NCBI GenBank assembly: GCA_022559845.1
Contig: JAHNEJ010003596.1
Coordinates: 106,906-170,905 of the forward strand
From: Amorphophallus konjac
Lineage: Eukaryota > Streptophyta > Magnoliopsida > Alismatales > Araceae
Reading direction: 5' to 3'
DNA length: 64,000 nt
Below the pieces are notes generated by a model. That model was not told the origin of the DNA. It saw nothing but the letters and a program-made list of their open reading frames with translations, and did not search any database. Positions 56,999 through 64,000 of this stretch are shown here, in pieces. The position numbers and the translations under genes were made by a program. How positions within the stretch are numbered: the first letter of the stretch is position 1; each line of letters starts with the position of its first letter.

Positions 56999-57214
56999 TG
57001 GGCGGCCAAGACCCTGGTCGCCCAGGTCTCTGGGCAGCCAAAGGTCTGGCCTCCCAGGGGTGTTGGGCTTCCAGGACCATGGCCACCCTTACCTTGCATG
57101 GCCCGGGTCTGGGCGACCAGGTTGATGGCCGCCCAGTCCTCTGGGCGGCCAAGGGTGTGGCCACATAGGCTAAGGGGACCCCGGGAGCTAGGCGGCCAAT
57201 AGTTTGGCAGCCCA
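56999..57214. repeat. Alternating TGGGCGGCCA / TGGCCGCCCA array in LTR H
   Basis: Decamers start at 56999 (fwd), 57015 (rev), 57031 (fwd), 57047 (rev), 57064 (fwd), 57080 (rev), about 57099 (degenerate), 57110 (fwd), 57126 (rev), 57142 (fwd), 57158 (rev), 57189 (fwd) and 57205 (rev). Orientation alternates with 16-bp steps, 32 bp per pair. Six-base spacers differ in sequence. Confidence 0.88.
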
Positions 57215-59002
57215 TCCCAGTCAGCCCCCAGGGTGCTGTGTTTCGCATTCCCTTGCCCTGAGGTGTCCGTATACGGTACGGTTTCGCAGGAGAGGTGCCC
57301 GCGTGACTCTTCGTGATCCGGGCTTCCTGGGTGGGTCATCATGGGCCATCCCTATGGGAATGTGTCTGTAGAGGGTGTTTTCCCCATCCAGGGTCATCGT
57401 GAGTTTTTTTAGGATCCGGACAACCCTGTGGGTTCTCGGGCTTCCGTGCATTCATTTGACTGAGTCACTGTGTATCGGTACAAGTGCGGAGTGCTGTTCC
57501 CGCACGTCATAGCTTTTTCGGAAAGCGGTTTCTGTGTGGGCCATGCGTATGGCCTATGAATTCTGAGTTCTATGACCCAACCTAGGGTTGGGGGCTTTTT
57601 GAGGTTTCCCTCTCTAAAGGAGATCAAACTCGGTGGCTGTGAGCCGCCTCATGAATTATTCTACCGTGGTTTCTGACCTAGGGATAGGCTAGATTGACGG
57701 CACGGAGCTGTCCCGGTACGACGGTCTTGACCCAAGTTACGTGACTCAAGGACCATTGGGTTTATTAGATCTAGATGACCATCCAGAGTCTGGTGGCCCC
57801 GAGCCACCTAGTACTCCGTGTTACTCGCAATGGGTGCGTGCGTGACCTTCCGCGTTCACATTTAGTGACCCCCCCACTAGTTGTAACTTCCTGGGCATGC
57901 GTTGTGCTGGCCTACCAGGGAGTAGGTGGAGAGCTACACCTGGTGAGATAGTTTTTAGGCTTTTTACCGTAGGGCACCTCGTCTGTGCAGCCTGGAAAAC
58001 TAGCTAGAGGATCTGACCTAGAGCACATGGTCTGTGTGTGCACACGTGGCTGGGGGCTTCAGGCCAGCGCTGACGAGTGCGAGCCCAGCTAGTCCTTATT
58101 TTGTGATTACTAGTACAGTGTCTCAGTGTTGCCTGGGGCGAGGGAGACACCTGAGACGCGGACTAAGCCGTCAGTGGATGCATCCGGTCTTGTTTCTAGT
58201 TGGCAGTACTCCCGTCACATGACGTGAGATTCTCGTGACTCGACCTTCCGTTTCCCATCTACGAGACATGGTTTTAAGTGTAGTTTCCTGGTTTTTTCCT
58301 GACGTAGAGGTCTAGGTATCCGGTAAAGATTACCGAGGTTCTTCCCTAGATGACATAGGGTCCACGACTGCGAGGTCGTCACTGTTTCCCCTAGACCGTG
58401 TGGTCTTGGGTTGGGCCTTTGTCCGTGAGGACATGCCTCCACTGACAGACGCACAACTGGGATCTAAAGGGGGGGGGTGAAAAGATCCCTTACAAAAACT
58501 TTGTTTCAAAATTAGAACTCAACTAATATAAACTAAAATCGCCAGATGAAGTTAGAATATGCAGACACAAGATGACTAATACTAGCGGAAGCAGTTCTAA
58601 CACACAAGACTGAAACAGACAGACAGAGAATCTGTCAACCACAGACGCAAACAGTTAGAGTGCAATCATGATGCTGAACGGACAAATAATCACATTCCTT
58701 GTAGCATATATGTGCGTAGGGTAAACTGATGAATGAGGAACCTGTGGATGGTTGAAGATAAGAAGGAATCAATCACATAGGCAAGCACACGATGCACAAG
58801 AGATTTTTAGGTGGTTCAGTCAGACACCTTGCCTGCCTACGTCCACCCCTCACTTAATCCAAGTGAGGATTCCCTTGCAATAGCAAGAACGCAGACTCAG
58901 TCTACAAACATAATGCTGACAAGCAGCTTGGCCCGGAGGAACACGCTCCTCCCTTCTCCTGAAGTCACAGAAGGAAACATGAGCAGTGCCCAGTTGCCCA
59001 CA

Positions 59003-60931
59003 TGATGGGAATCAACATCGGGCACTAACTTTTTAGTTTGCATTTGTGTCCTTTTATTTGCATTTATATCATTGGGAAAACATGTTTACAATTGTAAGGC
59101 TTTATAAGCCAAAATGTGAGTCTTTAGGTTTTAGTGAGTTTATGTGCAAAAGTCCATGTAGGCCCTGCAGGACCCTCCACCCCTTCCTCATTGGTGCAAG
59201 TGGCTGGTCAAATGTCCTAGGTGGCTTCTAGAAGGGCTTGACCATTCAAGGGGACAATTGTATTAAAAAGTCAAAGTTGGACTGCCTTAAAGTCCAAGGG
59301 GCACCCCCTTCCACTAGAACATAATCTAATTTTTATTTTTTTTGACCACATGGGATTAAATGTGATGTCCCTTGTATACCCCTCCCCTAATCTAGATCTG
59401 AGGATAAAATTGGTCTTTTTCATTTTATTATATAAGGCTTGTATTTCCATTTTGCATGAATTAATGATAAGAATTTTCAGAATTTGCTTGAAGCAAAGAA
59501 GGGTGCGCCCTCTTCCTCTCTCCCCTCTCCTCTTGCAATTGGATTGCTACCTTCTAGGGTGGATTCTCTACTATACTTGGTGGATTCCAAGTGTTCTATC
59601 TTCTCGGGGTGTGAAGCTCTGCCGCCGCCTTCCGTTCGTGCCGCCATCGCGCCGCCACCACCATCGTCGGAGTTCTGTCCCCATCAGGACAGGGCCCTTT
59701 TGTCTGAATTTTAGCTCTCAATCCACGGATCTGCTGGATCCCAAATTTTGGGGGTAGGTTCCCCATGCAAATATCCTCTCCCAAAAAAGGTTTCCCAATT
59801 TCTATCCATCGTTTGCCCTCTGTTCCACCTCCATTTTGCCCGGTCTTCACAGTCTGCCCCTGTGCAGATCTGTGTCACAGCAACTTTGTGTTTTCATAGT
59901 TCGACCCCCTTTCCCATGTTTGTTTGAGTTGCCAATTTAATTGAGAGTTCTGTCCACCTAAACCTCCTTTCACGTTTTGTTTTGACAATTTTAGATCTCG
60001 TTTACATTTTCTAAAAATCTCTGTCTTTTCCCAAATCAGTTCTATCCCTGCTGTCCAGATCCGACCACCCAGTGTTAGAGATTCCGTTTCCCCAACCAAA
60101 CCTCCACAATAAATTACAAAACAATATATGTTTTAGATCTGTGAGTCCTCGTTCCAACGGCACCAACCACGTCTCGATCCGCCTGCAGATCTGAGAGCAA
60201 TGATTCTTGCCGCCGGGTCGCGCAAATCTGTTCCGTGAACAGACCTATAGAAGCAGCAACAAGTTAAATCTTGCAAAAATATCAAATCTCAATTTCATGA
60301 ACCGTCACATCATGGAGTCGACCAGGGATGTCCTGCCATCGTTCCAATCAAGTGTCGCCTTCAGAAGATCTCAGGAGGATGACGTCCCTTTGGAGGCCAT
60401 TGCTTGCTGTCCGACGAGCAGAACCGAGTCGAGTTGAGTTGGAATAGTGCCGAGTCGGACCAGCATCCCTTCTTCGGCCCGAACACCCTTCCGGCTTGCT
60501 GCCCGTCAACCCAAAATCGGTCCTCCCGGGCCCACTTGTAGCCCTTTACCTCCTTGCGTGGAGTGGGCAATATAATTCACTACTATAATTAAAATTTACC
60601 ATTGTACCGGGAGTTACCGTACTTGGCCGAGGTCGTCTTCCCCACGCCCGGAGCGTGGAGGTACACTTGCCACCCTCCTCGTAGGCATGTGCTTTACTCG
60701 TATTTATTTGTATATGCCGCTGTGAGTGATAGGATTGTTAGCACGATATATTGTTATCATCGCTACGAGAGAGTGAGTGTGACCCGTCCCGTGACTCAAT
60801 CCGAGTACACGTGGAAGAGCCAAATACCTGAGACTCACTGCCGGTTCCTCAACCACGCACGATCCCTCGTTTCCCTCGCTTAGGGATGAGTTGTGAGCTA
60901 GAGTCCCAGGTGGCATGTCCGTCCCGCATCA
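59003..60931 (+). mobile_element. Solo LTR J (gypsy-type, 1929 bp) nested in LTR I
   Basis: TGATGGGAATC...GTCCCGCATCA with perfect ccaca duplications (58998-59002 and 60932-60936). Related to LTRs D and G by TATATAAGGCTTGTATTT (59429) and the CCACGC-CCGGA-GCGTGG stem-loop (60642-60658). No internal region. Confidence 0.92.
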
Positions 60932-61620
60932 CCACAACCAGAGGATCAGTTCTCTCTTCCTCTGATGATGCAGAGGAAACCCGGAGATCACTCTCCCTTC
61001 TTCTGATTGCTTAGAAGGAACACACGATCCCTAAACAGGGTATCGGAAGAACACTGAGAAAAATAAAAGCAAAAAGAAAAAAACAAAAGGAAAAAAAAAT
61101 GAGAATGACTGAGAACAAGATAGCTCAGTATGAGCAGATTGGCTTGGATCTGATCCAGAGGCCAATAGATGAACAACTCCCCAAACTCTTGAGCTCTGGT
61201 TGCACTCAATTTGACAAGATGGAGTTCAGATATGGATACTCTCAAGCTTTTTCTTCCTCTTTCTCTTTCTCTTCTTCTCTCATAGAATTCCTATCTGATT
61301 TTTCTCACTGGCTCCTCTCTTCACGACTCTACTGCTTTTCTTTTCTTTCAATGATACTTCTTCCCTTTTTTGATTTAGTCTTATTTCTAGAGGACGGAGA
61401 CAACATATATATACCAGATGAAAATTTAGATAAATTCTAGAAAAAGGAATTATCATTAGATCTCATGCTTGATTGGTCCTAGTGTGATTTCAGAATATTT
61501 CTCTTCAGAATTCATCTTCAAAGATTGCCGCGTGGCTTGGACAAGTGAGAAGTCTTCTAGAGTTTGAAAACACCTGATTTCATTAAGTTGTCATGTGCTC
61601 TGTTGGAAAGTATCAAAGTG

Positions 61621-62173
61621 TCGACGTACCAGGAAGACAGGTCGAGACTGATTCAATTGGTTGCTTTGACATGCTATGAAGACAGGTCGAGGCAGTCTTC
61701 AAGGATTATGCTTCGTGTAGGTGCTGGTGCATCGATGCATTGAGAGATAGGTCGATGCACCCTTTCCCAAACTGAACTTAGACTGCAGTTGAGGCTTCAT
61801 AGCTTCGACACAGAGCCCTTGGAAGTTGACGTGTTGTAGAAGAAGAGAAAATCCTTAATTGAAGCGCTTGAGATCCTTGGCAGAAGTCTAGGTGTGTTGA
61901 TGTATTATTTTGGACCTTCGATGTGGTACCTCTCAACTTCTTGGACTTAGACTTGATGCGTCGGTGCATCTCTTCTGATGCGTCGATGCAGTAAACTGAA
62001 AAACCTTTCTTGAATCATTGCTGCATCGAGGTAGTCTTCCAACTGTGTTGGTGCAGTAGTAAAGATTAACTTTCTAGATAGCTCGAATGACTTGTGTGTC
62101 GATGCATTTCTTCAAGTGTGTTGGTGCAGCGAATGAATGCAACTTTAGACAATAGCTTCTGCGTCGAGGCATA
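61621..62173. repeat. GTCGATGCA word array in LTR I
   Basis: TCGA/TCGG cores of G(G/C/T)GTCG(A/G)TGCA-like words lie at 61621, 61642, 61687, 61732, 61752, 61805, 61961, 61983, 62026, 62048, 62083, 62099, 62121 and 62164. Most steps are 20-22 or 43-45 bp. The word resembles the motif of LTRs C and E, but reads antisense to the LTR. Confidence 0.75.
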
Positions 62174-62860
62174 TTACTTGTGATTTGACCTGTGAGCATG
62201 TTCAAAAAATCTATGTTCAATATTCAGGACTTAGTTAGTTTTTCATATTGATTACATCATGATTCATAGTGTGTCATCATCAAAACCAGAGATCCAACAT
62301 CCACTACAGGGGTGTCGTGATGCTTCTCCTGGCAGTGTAGCTAGAGATTTTCCTATTTGTCTAGTGGTCCACCGACTGCGAGATCAGGGCGTGTTTCCTA
62401 GTACAGTAGGAGTAGCTGTAGAGCCGCGGTTTTACCGGCCACCGTGTTTGCTATTCCTACTATAGTTGTTGCTTTCCGCTACCGCCGTTGTTACGGTTGG
62501 GGTTCCGTGGGACCCCTACTGAGCCAATGATAGGAGGCTCACCCCTGCTTTTTAGGTGTAGCGGTTCTTCCTAGAGATTCGGGGGTGCTGTGGGGAGTTT
62601 CATAGTTGCCAGCTCGCCGGGCCGAGTGTTCACTTGGCAATAGAGTACGTTCCCTTGCCTTAGACTGTACTTTATTTGGACTGGACTCTGTTGTTAGATT
62701 ATTTTTTTCTATTAATTGTTGAATTGTCCTACTTTATTTTATATTTCTATGTACTCCACACACACTTTTCAGCTTTTCCGAGCCATCCGGCTCGTGGGCG
62801 GTGGTCCAGGATTCGAATGGTATCGGGTCATTCCTGGTATCCAGATCTTGGGTCGTTACA

Positions 62861-63864
62861 TATTAGAAGCTGAGCAAGGCGAACCTCAAATCTGAAAGGA
62901 GCTATCCGGGAGGCCAATGGCATCCATGAAAGAAAAGAAGAACAGTCGCCCTTGTCCCGCGGTAGGGGCATATACCTCCACCTCTCTAACCATGGAGGCG
63001 GCCGGCGTGGCTGATGAAGAATGCGACGAAGCAGTTGCGACCTCCCTCTCCACCCTGGTGAGGAAGGATCCTTTGAAGGCGGTCTATGACGACTACCTAG
63101 ATGATCATGAAGAATTCCTACAACTCTCAAAGCCGAGAGATATCTTAAAGCCCCGAACAATGATACAAGAAAGGCAAGAAGGCAATGACCCCTGCAAATG
63201 ATAGAAATCTATTATCAGGGAGGCCGCCACAACCTCTACTGAAGCCCCGCCTGAACAATAAGTTTTTGAGCTCCTTGCAGCCCTCAAGGGCAATTTATCC
63301 ATAGGCCAACGTCCAAGCTGTTCAGAAGCTGCATTGATAGCTTCACCGCTGATTTCCCGACAAACTCAAAAGCCAGAAAAAGAAGCTGATGATGTCCCGC
63401 CACTATGCGAAATGAGCCAAGGAAGCACTTATGATGCCCTCGAAGCCAAAGAAGATGACGAAGGCTTCATCGATTTGCAGCCGGCCCCATCGGAGATAGA
63501 AGATGGTGGCCATGCCACGGTTGATGAGCTGGTCGAGGTAAACCTTAGCACGGAAGACAAGCCTAGGCCAACCTTCCTCAGCGCCCTCCTTCTCCCAGAA
63601 GAGAGAAAGCAATACATACAGCTACTCCAGGAGTTTCGGGATTGCTTCGCTTGGAATTACAAAGAGATGCCAGGCCTCAACCCTGAAGTTGCTCAACACA
63701 TACTGGCTATCGACCCAAAAGATGAGCCGTTGAAGCAACCATCCCGGCGGATGAGGCCGGAGCTGATAAATCAGATTTTCAAAGAAGTCAACAAGCACAT
63801 AGACATCGACTTTGTAGCAGAAAACCAATATACCACATTGCTGGCCAACATTGTGCCTATCAAG
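62861..63864 (+). pseudogene. Tat/Ogre-like gypsy pol fragment (protease-RT linker and start of RT)
   Basis: One frame runs from the LTR H boundary to about 63864 with stops near 62893, 63199, 63202 and 63259. Readable parts include AVYDDYLDDHEEFLQLSKPR, DKPRPTFLSALLLPEERKQY and LLQEFRDCFAWNYKEMPGLN, then RRMRPELINQIFKEVNKHID. The last two correspond to the region before and at the start of RT in Tat/Ogre elements (DCFAW..EMPGL; RRMRPE). Homology stops after ..NIVPIK at about 63864, before the catalytic RT motifs. Non-functional fragment. Confidence 0.8.
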
Positions 63865-64000
63865 ATGATGGGGGCATCCCTTGCCCCTCCACATTTTCGA
63901 GGTTCGGATTGTTTGTCGGCATGCGCCATTATGTTTGTGATATTTTTCTGAGTCTAGTCATGTAATTTTTATATTTTATTTGAGTCATGAACCATGTAAT
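63865..64000. other. Window end, nothing recognised
   Basis: The frame of the Tat/Ogre fragment runs on a further 29 codons without homology. The last 50 bases are AT-rich. Confidence 0.4.

Larger units (their letters stand above)
58443..62299 (-). mobile_element. Solo LTR I (SIRE-like copia), itself interrupted
   Basis: In element sense it starts TGTTGGATCTCTGG followed by TTTTGATGATG (as in LTRs B and C) and ends ..CTGTCA. Perfect tccac duplications lie at 58438-58442 and 62300-62304. It contains solo LTR J (59003-60931); without it the length is about 1.92 kb. The GAACCACCTAAAAA block typical of LTRs B and C is recognisable in reverse near 58808. The U3 end is rich in GTCGATGCA words. The region 60990-61440 is purine/pyrimidine-rich leader and promoter, with (TA)n at about 61405-61413. 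Confidence 0.9.
56179..62860 (+). mobile_element. LTR H (gypsy-type, about 2.8 kb without its insertion)
   Basis: TGTAGCGCCCCGG...GGGTCGTTACA, interrupted by copia solo LTR I (58443-62299). A TATA box with a CT-rich leader near the left end supports the plus orientation. No clean target duplication (tgata before, tatta after), no polypurine tract on the left, and only a doubtful primer-binding site on the right. I therefore cannot say whether it is a solo LTR or one LTR of a rearranged element. Its right side abuts Tat/Ogre-like coding that is open up to the boundary. Confidence 0.7.

Overview
The window is plant nuclear DNA, almost certainly from a flowering plant, and consists almost entirely of nested LTR retrotransposons. 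I found no host protein-coding gene, no rRNA or tRNA gene and no bacterial feature. The evidence is reading frames of the plant Ty1/copia (SIRE-like and Angela/BARE1-like) and Ty3/gypsy (Tekay/Del-like chromovirus, CRM/Reina-like chromovirus, Tat/Ogre-like) lineages, primer-binding sites of the tRNA-iMet type (TGGTATCAGAGC), polypurine tracts, TG...CA long terminal repeats, and five-base target-site duplications. The species cannot be named from this sequence.

Layout. (1) 1-25475 is a three-level nest. Gypsy element A (1-9425, minus strand, left LTR cut by the window edge) carries one uninterrupted 1450-codon gag-pol. It sits in the 5' LTR of SIRE-like copia element B (9426-20058, plus). B in turn sits in the internal region of a second SIRE-like element C, of which a pol-less 3' internal part (20059-22692) and the 3' LTR (22693-25475) are visible. 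(2) 25555-49939 is an old chromovirus D (plus) with 2.3-kb LTRs. It was later hit by a solo LTR E (28110-31182, TSD gtgtc), by copia element F (31218-40434, minus, TSD cccaa) and by a solo gypsy LTR G (42195-44362, TSD gatct). (3) 49940-56178 is unclassified repeat-like DNA holding a TRIM-like miniature element (51018-52698). (4) 56179-62860 is a gypsy-type LTR H containing a minus-strand copia solo LTR I (58443-62299, TSD tccac), which itself contains a gypsy solo LTR J (59003-60931, TSD ccaca). (5) 62861-63864 is a decayed Tat/Ogre-like protease/RT fragment.

How the parts work together. Element A could encode all its own functions: Gag, protease, RT, RNase H, integrase and a chromodomain-like tail. 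B and F retain the same parts for copia but are broken by small indels. D is riddled with nonsense mutations that are nearly all C-to-T or G-to-A. C and the TRIM-like element would need proteins in trans.

Most notable signals. First, several unrelated LTR families carry arrays of a short, family-specific motif whose spacing falls on about 10.5-bp helical multiples. LTR C has about 30 GGTCGGTGCA-type motifs at 32 or 22 bp; LTR E has GGTCTGTGCA motifs at 11, 21 or 31-33 bp; LTR H has TGGGCGGCCA and its reverse complement alternating every 16 bp; LTR A has small hairpins every 33 bp. Second, the untranslated leader of copia F holds four copies of an identical stem-loop, each clasped by a different outer stem that stays complementary. 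The non-Watson-Crick positions I checked in copies 1 and 3 become G-U pairs on the minus, transcribed strand. Third, the polypurine tract and LTR start of the SIRE-like elements lie at the tip of a long hairpin.
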